From NCBI GenBank assembly GCA_016722075.1, contig JADKGW010000001.1, forward strand, positions 3,162,001 through 3,226,000: a DNA stretch of 64,000 bases. The letters run 5' to 3'. The DNA is from Candidatus Kouleothrix ribensis. Its GTDB lineage: Bacteria > Chloroflexota > Chloroflexia > Chloroflexales > Roseiflexaceae. The notes below the pieces were generated by a model. It was not told the DNA's origin. It was given only the letters and a program-made list of their open reading frames with translations, and made no database searches. Below are positions 17,098-25,420 of this stretch, piece after piece. The number at the start of each line of letters is the position of its first letter. Within the stretch, counting starts at the first letter, position 1. Made by a program: the position numbers and the translations under genes.

Positions 17098-18072
17098 ATG
17101 AACGACCCGCAACCACTCGTGCAAGACCGGCTTGCGCATAACAGCTGGGGCTTTCTTAGCCAGCAGGGCTATATTCTAGGCATGGACATCGGCAGCTACG
17201 GCCTACGGGCTGCCCTGATCGATCTTCAGCACCACACCTACGCGCGTGCGCATCGCGAAGCTAAGCCCGACAACGCGCACGAGATGCTCGAAGCCTCGAT
17301 CGCGCTGGCCCGCGGGCTGCTCGAGCAGCACGGCGTCGAGCCGAGCCGGCTGGTGCGCATCGGGGTTGGCTTTGCCGGGCCAGTTGATGCGCGCCATGGC
17401 ATTGTGCAGCGCTCGCACCGCGTGGCCGGCTGGGAGCAATTCCCGCTCAAGCGCCATATCGAAGATGCCTTCGGCGCCGTCACGCTGGTCGACAACGACG
17501 CCAACCTGATCGCGCTGGCCGAGGCGACCTTTGGCGTCGGCCGCGATGTACAGCACCTGTTCTATTTACACCTGAGCAGCGGTGTCGGCGGCGGGCTAGT
17601 GCTCGATAGCCGGCTCTACCATGGCGCCACCACCATGGCCGGCGAGGTCGGCCACGCCGTGCTTGGCGCGATCGACCCGATCTACCGCGACGAGCCGCCC
17701 AAAACGCTCGAGCAGCACCTATCGATCGCCGGGGTGGTGCGCCGCGCCGCCGAGCTGGGCCTCGAGAGCGATCGGCTCAGCGAGATCTTCGGCGATGCGC
17801 GCGTCGGCCCCCAGCTGATCGGCGAGACGGCCGAGATCCTGGCGGTACGGCTCTCGCAGATCATCGCACTGATCGACCCGCAGATGATCATCATTGGCGG
17901 GGTGGTGGCGCGCTATGGCGGCACACCACTGTTCGACGCGATCAAGCAGCGCATCCCCGTCTACATGGCCTCGCTGATCGAGCGGCCAGTCCAGATCGTG
18001 CCGTCGGTGCTGGGCTTCGAGAGCGTGGCGATCGGCGGGCTGGCACTCGCGCTCGAGAGCATGAGCGATTAG
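17098..18072 (+). CDS. ROK-family sugar kinase or regulator-like protein
   Basis: 324 aa from the ATG at 17098 (GAGAAGGAGG upstream). It has an ATP-binding start GMDIGSYGLRAALID, the catalytic Asp in LVDNDANLIALAEATFG, GVGGGLVLDSRLYHGATTMAGEVGH and a C-terminal phosphate-binding IIIGGVVARYGG. These fit ROK proteins (glucokinases, N-acetylhexosamine kinases). The zinc motif CxCGxxGCxE that normally follows the GEVGH histidine is missing: the region reads AVLGAIDPIYRDEPPKTLEQ. There is no N-terminal HTH, so it is not a NagC-type repressor. Substrate unknown. Confidence 0.82.
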   Translation: MNDPQPLVQDRLAHNSWGFLSQQGYILGMDIGSYGLRAALIDLQHHTYARAHREAKPDNAHEMLEASIALARGLLEQHGVEPSRLVRIGVGFAGPVDARHGIVQRSHRVAGWEQFPLKRHIEDAFGAVTLVDNDANLIALAEATFGVGRDVQHLFYLHLSSGVGGGLVLDSRLYHGATTMAGEVGHAVLGAIDPIYRDEPPKTLEQHLSIAGVVRRAAELGLESDRLSEIFGDARVGPQLIGETAEILAVRLSQIIALIDPQMIIIGGVVARYGGTPLFDAIKQRIPVYMASLIERPVQIVPSVLGFESVAIGGLALALESMSD

Positions 18073-18082
18073 CCCTACCTAT

Positions 18083-18111
18083 TTGCTTTTCCGGCGCCAG
18101 AATGCTATAAT
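18083..18111 (+). promoter_or_regulatory. Promoter of the uncharacterised 18.2-21.3 kb operon
   Basis: TTGCTT (18083-18088), 17-bp spacer ending TGC, TATAAT (18106-18111): near-consensus with an extended -10. Lies about 80 bp before the 50-aa gene. Confidence 0.65.
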
Positions 18112-18194
18112 CCCCGGCTAGTTGCGCGGCAGGCGTGCATGATTCTGCGTGCGCCGCATGGCCGGCTGTAGAGCCAGTAGCGAAAATAGGAGCT

Positions 18195-18347
18195 ATGGAC
18201 GCTAAAAACGTAATCTTCGGCGAGACCGGGCTGGATAAGCTGGTGCAGATGCTGCGCGCCAGCGGCCAGCCCCAGGATATTGCCAAGCTGGTTGAGCGCT
18301 ACCTCGACATCCTGCGCGAGCTGGTGGCAGCGGAGGAGAAACGCTGA
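18195..18347 (+). CDS. Small protein of unknown function (50 aa)
   Basis: MDAKNVIFGETG..., a 50-residue helical protein rich in Leu with charged faces (LVERYLDILRELVAAEEKR). ATAGGAGCT precedes the ATG. Its TGA overlaps the ATG of the next gene (TGATG), so the two are translationally coupled and very likely partners. It is too short for family recognition. Existence is supported by the strong promoter, SD and coupling. Confidence 0.7.
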   Translation: MDAKNVIFGETGLDKLVQMLRASGQPQDIAKLVERYLDILRELVAAEEKR

Positions 18348-20218
18348 TGAGCGATCAACCGACGTTCACCGGCAGCGCCGATCAACAGGCGCTGGCCGAG
18401 CAGGTGTTCCAGATCATGAAGGCGCAGGGGTCGTTCTTTGCGCTCGATGCGCCCATCCGCCAGACGCTCGATAACCTGGCCGACTATTTTGCAGCCCAGC
18501 GCAAGGCCGACCGCGAGAAGGTGGCCAAGGAGCTCGACGCGGCGCTGAGTACAAACACCGCAATCTTCGGGCGCGAAGAGCGCGGCGAGGATGTGATCTA
18601 TGTGATCTCGCGCCTGGGCGCCTACCGGCCCCGCCAGGACGAAAACCTGCATATGTTTAAGCAGCGGCTGTACGAGCCCGATAACCCGCTGCCCGTCGAT
18701 GATATTAGCGTGGTGGTGACGACCACCCGCCCGGCGCTTACGACCGTCGAGCCGGTGTATATCTCCGATTACTGGCAGCAGCAGGCCGGCCTCACGCCAG
18801 TGCCGCTGGCCGGCGAGGAAGCCGCCGCCACGCTCGATGCGCTGCCGCCGATGGCCGAGCCGATCGAGGCCGAGCCGGTCGAGGCCGCCACCCCGGTGGC
18901 CGAGCCGATCGAGGCCGAGCCGGTCGAGGCCGCCACCCCGGTGGCCGAGAAGGCCACCCCGTCGATCATCAACACCATGATCGCGCTGCCGAATGGTGTG
19001 CAGATCGACCTGCGCCGCCCGACTGCCGACCTGATGGCGCAGTATGGGCCGACGCTGATCAACCAGTTCCGCTCGGCGCTCGAGAACGACCCGCTGCGCC
19101 GGATCGTGGTGTTCGGCAACGACGCCTACCCCGAGGCTGCGGTCGAGAGCTTCGGCAAGAACGACCTGCGCCGTATTCGCGACTACCTGATCGAGACCGG
19201 CGAGCCAATGGCCGATGCGCAGATCATCGCCGATATCTTCTACCATAACCCGCGTCAGCCCGATTACGAGACGTTCCGCTTCGCGCTCGACTACCGGCTC
19301 GGCCGCGAGAAGGACTTCGAGTTCGTCGGCGTCGACGGCGCACGTATGTGGTCGACCAAGGGGCTGCCGACGATCGGCACCAAGCGCGTCAAGGCCAGCG
19401 AGATGGGCCAGATGACCGGCTACCTCGAAGAGGGCTTCGACGACAGCCTGGCCGAGCAGAGCGCCGAGGCCATCCGCAAGACTGGCTCGCTCAGCCATAT
19501 TCTGACCTTCTTCGAGTGGGAGTACGGCATTCTGCCCTACACCAAGGCGCTGGCTGCGCTGCTGCCCACCACGCTGCTGTCCGATCAGCGCACAGCCGTG
19601 CTGCGGATCGAGTCGCCCCAGCACTATACCTCGTCGCTGGCCGAGCTGCGCTTCCCAACCGGTAACCGCGGTGGCTGGCTGCAGGGGTTGGAGGAATTCT
19701 TCCGCGAGCACCTGGTGCCGGGCGCGCTAATCACACTATCGCGCACGGCCGAGCCGCATATCTTCACACTGACCTACGAAGAGCAGCCCGAGCAGCAAGA
19801 TCGGGTGCTGGTGCTCGATGAGAAGAAAAATAAGTTCGCGTTCGCCAACATCAGCTACTACTGCGCGGTCGATGCAGATATGCTGGTGAATCAGCAGCAG
19901 TATGGCCGCCTGCGCAACCTCAAGTCGCTGCCGATGAGCGAGCGGCGCAAGGGCGACGTGACGCTTGAGCATGTGTTCGAGACGATCGGTGAGCCGGTGG
20001 GCACGCGCGCCGAGCCGCGCTACCGCGCCAGCACCGAGCAACTGTTCGTCGCGCTCAACGTGCTGCGGCCGGCCTCGCGCGAGTACCTCGCGCACCTGCT
20101 GAGCGAGAGCGAGCTGTTCGAGCGGCAAGACGAAACCAGCTGGGCGTATGCACCGCCGCCAGTCGAGCATGCCGATGCCGACGACGACGACGATCTCGAC
20201 TACGACGACGACGAGTAG
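18347..20218 (+). CDS. Large acidic protein of unknown function (623 aa)
   Basis: Soluble, no signal or TM. The N-terminal part (1-140) is helical with AQRKADREKVAKELDAAL. A linker (about 155-210) holds two copies of AEPIEAEPVEAATPV. The central part (about 240-350) includes LRRIRDYLIETGEPMADAQI followed by FRFALDYRLGREKDFEFVG and ARMWSTKGLP, which has the pattern of a winged-helix module of the HARE-HTH type (inference). The C-terminus is a run of Asp/Glu (DADDDDDLDYDDDE). No enzyme motif is seen. Coupled to the 50-aa gene and followed 129 bp later by a HEAT-repeat gene on the same strand. Confidence 0.75.
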   Translation: MSDQPTFTGSADQQALAEQVFQIMKAQGSFFALDAPIRQTLDNLADYFAAQRKADREKVAKELDAALSTNTAIFGREERGEDVIYVISRLGAYRPRQDENLHMFKQRLYEPDNPLPVDDISVVVTTTRPALTTVEPVYISDYWQQQAGLTPVPLAGEEAAATLDALPPMAEPIEAEPVEAATPVAEPIEAEPVEAATPVAEKATPSIINTMIALPNGVQIDLRRPTADLMAQYGPTLINQFRSALENDPLRRIVVFGNDAYPEAAVESFGKNDLRRIRDYLIETGEPMADAQIIADIFYHNPRQPDYETFRFALDYRLGREKDFEFVGVDGARMWSTKGLPTIGTKRVKASEMGQMTGYLEEGFDDSLAEQSAEAIRKTGSLSHILTFFEWEYGILPYTKALAALLPTTLLSDQRTAVLRIESPQHYTSSLAELRFPTGNRGGWLQGLEEFFREHLVPGALITLSRTAEPHIFTLTYEEQPEQQDRVLVLDEKKNKFAFANISYYCAVDADMLVNQQQYGRLRNLKSLPMSERRKGDVTLEHVFETIGEPVGTRAEPRYRASTEQLFVALNVLRPASREYLAHLLSESELFERQDETSWAYAPPPVEHADADDDDDLDYDDDE

Positions 20219-20347
20219 CGGTGCGCCGGCCGCACCAGGGTACGGAACGAGTAGTGCGCCGGCGCGTTGTGCCGGCTGCGCTGCTCGTTCTGTGTTGCGG
20301 GCCACACATCAGCAGGCTATTGCGGCCGTGCGCCGCGGAAGAAACCA

Positions 20348-21277
20348 ATGGAACCCAAACCGATCGATATTATTCAGCATATCTACGAGATCGGCGCGCA
20401 CGATCACAAGCTGGCGATGCGCGAGCTCAAGCCGCTCGCCAGCCTGGGCTTCGAGCAGCGCACCGCGTTCTGGCCGGCGTGGCAGGCCGTGGCGGCGCGC
20501 CGCCGCGCCGAAATTGCACGCGCAATGGTCGATCTGGCCGAAGATAATGTCGACCTCGACTTCGGCCAGGCGCTGATCTGGCTGCTCGACGACGACGACG
20601 CCGAGGTGCGCGCCAGCGCAGCCGCCGGCCTGTGGGAGAACGAGCGCCCGACGGTGCTGCGCCGCCTGATCGAGCTGCTGCACGACGACCCGGCCCCGGC
20701 GGTGCGTGCCGCCGCCGCGACCTCGCTCGGCCGGGCGGCCTACCACGCCCAGCTCGACGAGCTTGATGCGGCCGGTACGCAGGCACTGCGCACGGCGCTC
20801 GAGCGCCTGCTGCTCGACCCGCGCCAGCCCCTCGAGGTGCGGCGCCGCGCGCTCGAGAGCGCCGGCTACTTCGCCGACGAGGCCGAGATCCAGCGCCAGG
20901 TGGGCCTGGCCTATGCCAGCAACGAGCAGCTGCTGCGCGAGAGCGCGCTGGTGGCGATGGGCCGCTCGATGCTACCGCGCTGGCTGCCGATGATTGCCGA
21001 GTCGCTCGCCAGCCCATCGCCGGCACTGCGCTACGAGGCCGCCCGCGCCGTCGGCGAGCTGGGTGAAGAGGGGCAGAGCTTGCTGCCAAAGCTGGCCCCG
21101 CTCCTGAACGACCAGGATAGCGAGGTGGCCTTCGCGGCGATCTGGTCGCTCGGGCAGGTTGGCGGCGATACCGCCCGGCGCCTGCTCAAGCAGATCGCCA
21201 AGGACGGCGACACCGCGCGCCGCCAGGCCGCCAACGATGCGCTCGAAGAGCTCGCGCTTGGCGAGAGCATGTTTTAG
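20348..21277 (+). CDS. HEAT-repeat protein
   Basis: 309 aa made almost entirely of HEAT/PBS-lyase-type repeats: ALIWLLDDDDAEVRASAAAG, LIELLHDDPAPAVRAAAATS, IAESLASPSPALRYEAARA, LAPLLNDQDSEVAFAAIWS and RRLLKQIAKDGDTARRQAAN. This gives about seven helix pairs from residue 60 on. Such solenoids act as scaffolds. The ATG at 20348 follows GGAAG; an upstream in-frame ATG adds a Cys-rich stretch with no homology. Probably the third member of the operon starting at 18195. Confidence 0.88.
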   Translation: MEPKPIDIIQHIYEIGAHDHKLAMRELKPLASLGFEQRTAFWPAWQAVAARRRAEIARAMVDLAEDNVDLDFGQALIWLLDDDDAEVRASAAAGLWENERPTVLRRLIELLHDDPAPAVRAAAATSLGRAAYHAQLDELDAAGTQALRTALERLLLDPRQPLEVRRRALESAGYFADEAEIQRQVGLAYASNEQLLRESALVAMGRSMLPRWLPMIAESLASPSPALRYEAARAVGELGEEGQSLLPKLAPLLNDQDSEVAFAAIWSLGQVGGDTARRLLKQIAKDGDTARRQAANDALEELALGESMF

Positions 21278-21333
21278 GCCAATAGCGGCCACCCAGCGAC
21301 ACATATCGTAGCGGCAAGTGATTGGCTTCTTGC

Positions 21334-22515
21334 ATGACCATACAGCAAAGCGCACAGGCATTCAGCCAGTACGCCGGTGCGCGCCGGCTGCTGCCGGCGG
21401 CCAGCCGCATCCTGCCCACTGCAGCCGATTGGCCCACCGATGCGCTCGACCGCCAGCTGGCGATCATCGAGCCCGACGCGGCCAGCTGGGATACGTTTGT
21501 CCACGCGCACCCACACGGCCACCTGCTCCAGTCGAGCGGCTGGGCCAGGTTGAAGCAGCGCGTGGGTTGGCAGGTGCGCCGGGTGATCGTGGCCGGGCCA
21601 GACGGGCCGCGCGCGGGCGCCCAGCTGCTCATCCGCCCGCGCCTGGGCCTGAGCGCCGCGTATGTGCCGCGCGGCCCGCTATGGGCCGACGAAGCCAGTA
21701 ACGCGCTGCTACTGAGCACGCTCGATCGGCTGGCCCGCCGGGCGCGCGCGGTATTCCTGCGCCTCGAGCCGAACCTGCTCGAGGGCGCACCCGGCGCCGA
21801 TACACTACACAGCTTCCTGCTGGTGCGCGGCTTCCAGCCCGCCCCGCCGCTCCAGCCGCGCACCAGCCTGCAGCTCGGCCTGGCGCCCGCACCCGAGCGG
21901 CTGCTGGCCGGCATGAGCAAGGGCCACCGCGCCGACATCAAGCGCGCCCAGCGTGATGGCGTGGGTGTACGCGTGGGCGCCACCGCCAGCGACCTCGAGG
22001 CCTTCTACACGATAATGCAGCAGACCGGCCGGCGCGCGACGTTTGGCATCCACAGCCGCTCGTACTACGAGGCTGCCTGGGAGCTGCTGCGCGCCACACC
22101 GCAGGGCGAGTGCGCCCGCCTGCTGCTGGCCGAGCGCGGCGAGGCTACGCTGGCGGTGGCGCTGGTGTTCGCGTGGGCCGGCACCGGCCTGTACCTCTAC
22201 GGCGGCTCGACCGACGACGGCCTCAAGAGTGGCGCGAACCACCTGCTGCAATGGCACGCGCTCCAGTGGGCCTACGCCCAGGGCTGCGCACAGTACGACT
22301 TCTGGGGCGTGCCCGACCAGTTTGGGCGCGCGGCTGCCGCCGAGGATGCCGCCGAGCGCACGCGCCTGGAAGAGGCGGCCCGCACCGACCCGCTCTATGG
22401 CGTGTTTCGCTTCAAGAAGGGCTTTGGCAGCGCTCTGGTGCGCTTCCTGCCAGCCTACGATCGCGCCTACCTGCCGCCACTCTATGCGCTGTGGATGCGT
22501 CGTTTCGCCGGGTGA
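21334..22515 (+). CDS. FemAB/GNAT-like peptidyltransferase
   Basis: 393 aa. Two tandem GNAT-like halves are seen: WDTFVHAHPHGHLLQSSGWARLK near residue 55 and the FemAB-typical ERLLAGMSKGHRADIKRAQRDGV (about 190), followed by ATFGIHSRSYYEAAW, LYLYGGSTDD and YDFWGVPDQ. FemX/FemAB enzymes use aminoacyl-tRNA to build peptidoglycan cross-bridges; others attach amino acids elsewhere. SD evidence is weak for the ATG at 21334; a TTG 4 codons upstream is possible. Stand-alone gene after the HEAT protein. Confidence 0.85.
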   Translation: MTIQQSAQAFSQYAGARRLLPAASRILPTAADWPTDALDRQLAIIEPDAASWDTFVHAHPHGHLLQSSGWARLKQRVGWQVRRVIVAGPDGPRAGAQLLIRPRLGLSAAYVPRGPLWADEASNALLLSTLDRLARRARAVFLRLEPNLLEGAPGADTLHSFLLVRGFQPAPPLQPRTSLQLGLAPAPERLLAGMSKGHRADIKRAQRDGVGVRVGATASDLEAFYTIMQQTGRRATFGIHSRSYYEAAWELLRATPQGECARLLLAERGEATLAVALVFAWAGTGLYLYGGSTDDGLKSGANHLLQWHALQWAYAQGCAQYDFWGVPDQFGRAAAAEDAAERTRLEEAARTDPLYGVFRFKKGFGSALVRFLPAYDRAYLPPLYALWMRRFAG

Positions 22516-22702
22516 TACTAGCGCGCACACCCGGAGCACCGGGCGCGATCGGGGGCGGCGTATGCGCTGCGCGTTGCCCCGGTGTACGATCACACACGCA
22601 CCGCAGCGGCCCGCGTTTGGTCTGAATGCTGCCCGGCAGGATCGTTCACTGCTCGGCTTCCCTGCATTATGCGCGCATTGCGCAACGATACACACAATTG
22701 AG

Positions 22703-22981
22703 ATGCCAATGACCGACACTGAGCTGCCCCTCGACGAAGCCCGCCGCCTGGTGGCGTGGCTGCGCAACGCGCTCGAGCATCAGCGCGATCTCAACACCGA
22801 GATGCGCCGCGCGGTCGCCGAGCTTGCCCGCGCCTTCCAGGAGTCGCTGGCGCGCGCGTACGATGCCGCTGAGAGCGGCGACCTCGAGCGAGTGCGGCGG
22901 ATCACGATCGAGAACCGCGACGCCTGGCAGGCCTACTTGCAGCAGATCATCGAGGCTGCTCAGCCCAGGCGCGATGGCTAG
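22703..22981 (+). CDS. Small coiled-coil hypothetical protein
   Basis: 92 aa (or 90 from a second ATG two codons later). Highly charged and helical: ARRLVAWLRNALEHQRDLN, LARAFQESLARAYDAAESGD and LERVRRITIENRDAWQAYLQ. No family recognised. It reads in the same frame as a longer overlapping ORF, but the region before 22703 is an intergenic stretch without conserved character. Confidence 0.5.
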   Translation: MPMTDTELPLDEARRLVAWLRNALEHQRDLNTEMRRAVAELARAFQESLARAYDAAESGDLERVRRITIENRDAWQAYLQQIIEAAQPRRDG

Positions 22982-23066
22982 TCCAGGCCGGCAGAATCTA
23001 CTTCGGGTTGGCCAGCAGGAGGGAGGAGATAGAAGGCAACTGGCAACCTGGCTGTGTGCGTCGTGC

Positions 23067-23250
23067 GTCGTGCGTCGTATGCAGCGATAGAGCCGCCTGT
23101 CAACCTGCAACCGGCCAACCTGTCAACCTGCAACCCGGCCAACCTGCAACCTGGCCAACCTGCAACCTGCAACCGGCCAACCTGTCAACCTGCAACCGGC
23201 CAACCTGTCAACCTGCAACCTGCAACCGGCCAACCTGCAACTCGGCATAG
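23067..23250. repeat. Dispersed CAACCTGCAACC repeat, locus 2
   Basis: Starts with the leader GTCGTGCGTCGTATGCAGCG (23067), matching locus 1 at 8025 with few changes, through GCCGCCTGTCAA. It is followed by at least nine units of AACCTGCAACC/AACCTGTCAACC separated by GGCC. A shorter repeat (GTGCGTC) is itself iterated just before the leader. Confidence 0.88.
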
Positions 23251-23290
23251 TGGCGCATACATCAGCACACAGTTCGCGAAAGGAAGTACT

Positions 23291-24028
23291 ATGGCCCGCA
23301 CAGTCATCTTCGACATGGGCAACACGCTCATGAGCTTTGTGCGGCCGGGTAACGGCACCTGGCGCGAGTTCGAAGACCCCGGCATTCGCGGGGTCTACCA
23401 ATACCTGATCGACCAGGGCCACCCGATTCACTCGCACGAGGACGATTTCGTCGAGGCCATGTTCACGCGCCTGGCCGAGGGCTGGGCGCAATCGACCGGC
23501 GGGCAGATCAACCTGCGCGCGATCGACTGGATCGCCGCCGGCGCGGCCGATCACGCACTGACGCTCGATGAAGCTGCCCTGGTTGAGGCCGCGCGCCACT
23601 ACGCCCGCCCGCTACGCCAGGGCGTCAGCGCCACGCCCGGAACCGTCGCAACACTCGAACAGCTGCGCGCGCACGGCTACCGGATCGGCCTGATCTCGAA
23701 CACGATCTGGCCGGCCGAGCTACACCTCGAAGATCTCGAAGCGATCGGCGTGCTGCCGTTTATCGAGCACCCGATCTTCTCGGGCGAGCTGGGCATCTGG
23801 AAGCCAAGTGCGCAGATCTTCCAGCACGCGCTCGAACTGCTCGGCGCCCGGCCCGAACAGGCGGTGTTTGTGGGCGATAACCCGCACGAAGACATTGTGG
23901 GCGCGCAGAGCGTGGGCATGCGCGCAGTGTGGATGCGCAACCACGGGTTCGCGCTGGGCGATGTGCGGCCCGATGCCGCAATTGATACGCTGCCCGAGCT
24001 GATAGCCTGGCTTGAGCGCTGGGCCTAG
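23291..24028 (+). CDS. HAD-superfamily hydrolase
   Basis: 245 aa. Motif I is IFDMGNTL (nucleophile D8), motif II LISNTIWP, motif III Lys in GIWKPSAQIF, motif IV GDNPHEDIVGA. The cap (about 20-105) is helical, as in subclass C1 phosphatases. The second Asp of DxDxT is replaced by Gly (DMGNT), a variant seen in several HAD subfamilies that may lower general-acid activity. AGGAAG 5 nt before the ATG sets the start, just after the repeat locus. Substrate not predictable. Confidence 0.88.
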   Translation: MARTVIFDMGNTLMSFVRPGNGTWREFEDPGIRGVYQYLIDQGHPIHSHEDDFVEAMFTRLAEGWAQSTGGQINLRAIDWIAAGAADHALTLDEAALVEAARHYARPLRQGVSATPGTVATLEQLRAHGYRIGLISNTIWPAELHLEDLEAIGVLPFIEHPIFSGELGIWKPSAQIFQHALELLGARPEQAVFVGDNPHEDIVGAQSVGMRAVWMRNHGFALGDVRPDAAIDTLPELIAWLERWA

Positions 24029-24138
24029 GCGCAACACCCCAACGTGCCCTGTGCATTGCTTTTGCAGGTGTGGCGCCTACGCCGGCCAGATGCTGCATCC
24101 GCAACGCCGAGCAATCAAACCGAGTTGGCAGCACTGAT

Positions 24139-24167
24139 TTGACTTTTGGCGCTCTTTATGCGAGAAT
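24139..24167 (+). promoter_or_regulatory. Promoter of the chelatase gene
   Basis: TTGACT (24139-24144), 17-bp spacer, GAGAAT (24162-24167). Leaves a leader of about 150 nt before the ATPase start, with lower GC than the surroundings. No cobalamin-riboswitch B12 box was recognised in that leader. Confidence 0.5.
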
Positions 24168-24328
24168 GACGCCGTTCAACGACGATACCATGCTTATCAA
24201 TTGATGCTTACGTAGGTGTTCGTTTCGGTGTCGCTTTCCACCCATATTTCCCCTGATAGTGAACGACATCGCAGCAGCGCCCTCCGGCCTCATAATGAAG
24301 CTGGAGGATTTATGGTGTGTAGGAACAT

Positions 24329-25420
24329 ATGGCGAGGGAACGACCGATCTACCCATTTAGCGCGCTAGTCGGCCAGGCGCGGCTAAAGCGGGCACTGCTC
24401 TTAAATGCAGTCAACCCACGCGTCGGCGGTGTGCTTATTCGTGGTGAGAAGGGCACGGCCAAATCGACGGCTGTGCGCGGTTTGGCGCGCCTGCTCCCGC
24501 CGATCGATGTCGTCGCCGGCGATCCATACAATAGCTCGCCCACCAACCCGGCGTTGATGTCCGACGAGAGCCGCGCGCGTTTCGAGGCCGGCGAAGAGCT
24601 GCCGATCCATACCCGCGCGACGCCGCTGATCGAGCTGCCGGTCGCCGCCTCCGAAGATCGGGTGGTCGGCTCGCTCGATCTCGAGCACGCGCTCACCGAA
24701 GGCCAGCGTCGCTTCGAGCCTGGCCTGCTGGCGCATGCCAACCGCGGCCTGCTGTATGTCGACGAAGTCAACCTGCTCGACGACCATATCGTCGACCTGT
24801 TGCTCGATGCCGCCGCGATGGGCGTCAACACGGTCGAGCGCGAGGGTATCAGCATCTCGCACCCGGCGCGCTTCATCCTGGTGGGCACGATGAACCCCGA
24901 AGAGGGCGAGCTACGGCCGCAGCTGCTCGATCGCTTCGGCCTGGTGGTCGAGATCGCCGGCATCAACGATATCGCCGGCCGCGTGGCGGTGATCGAGCGC
25001 CGCATGGCCTACGACGCCGACCCCGATCGGTTTGCCGCAGAATGGCAGGCCGAGGAGCAGGCGATCGCCGACCGGATTATCGCCGCACGCGCGCTGCTGC
25101 CGGCTGTGCAGATGGCTCGCGCCGATATGGCGGCAGTCGCTGCGCTGGTGCTTGAGCTGGGGGTCGACGGCCATCGCGCCGATCTTGCAATCCTCGAGAC
25201 GGCCCGCACGCTGGCGGCGTGGTCGAGCCGCGTGCATCTCACGCTCGACGACATTCGGCTGGCCGCCGAGCTGGCCCTGCCGCATCGCATGCGCCGCCAG
25301 CCGTTCACCGAGGTCAAGCTCGACGAGGCGCGGATGAACGCCATCCTCGACCGAGCCAGCGCCGAAGAGGCGACTGACCAGACCGCATCGAGTGAAGGGG
25401 TAAAAAAAAAGCAACCCTAG
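24329..25420 (+). CDS. chlD: Chelatase AAA+ ATPase subunit (ChlI-like product of a chlD-type gene)
   Basis: 363 aa in the zero frame. AAA+ motifs: IRGEKGTAKSTAVRGLARLLP (Walker A, about 38-58), YVDEVNLLDDHIVDLLLDA (Walker B), LVGTMNPEEGELRPQLLDRFG (sensor 1 and arginine finger), and the ChlI-type LARTLAAW helix. The frame ends GVKKKQP-stop right after an A9 run. On its own the product matches the small magnesium/cobalt chelatase subunit (ChlI/BchI); with a -1 shift it continues into the linker and VWA domain of ChlD (about 691 aa). No CobN or BchH is in the window, so magnesium versus cobalt is undecided. Confidence 0.88.
   Translation: MARERPIYPFSALVGQARLKRALLLNAVNPRVGGVLIRGEKGTAKSTAVRGLARLLPPIDVVAGDPYNSSPTNPALMSDESRARFEAGEELPIHTRATPLIELPVAASEDRVVGSLDLEHALTEGQRRFEPGLLAHANRGLLYVDEVNLLDDHIVDLLLDAAAMGVNTVEREGISISHPARFILVGTMNPEEGELRPQLLDRFGLVVEIAGINDIAGRVAVIERRMAYDADPDRFAAEWQAEEQAIADRIIAARALLPAVQMARADMAAVAALVLELGVDGHRADLAILETARTLAAWSSRVHLTLDDIRLAAELALPHRMRRQPFTEVKLDEARMNAILDRASAEEATDQTASSEGVKKKQP
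25395..25411 (+). other. Candidate -1 recoding site (A9 run with upstream SD-like AAGGGG)
   Basis: A9 at 25402-25410 followed by G. In the zero frame the codons are GTA-AAA-AAA-AAG, so the heptamer A-AAA-AAG (25405-25411) is the canonical slippery sequence of dnaX. AAGGGG (25395-25400) is an SD-like stimulator just upstream, and the GC-rich sequence after the stop could form a stem. A -1 shift, or insertion of one A by RNA polymerase slippage, joins the two halves. Confidence 0.75.

Noticed and set aside
24175..24328. Cobalamin riboswitch before the chelatase gene
   Set aside because: No B12 box or characteristic helices recognised in the 150-nt leader.
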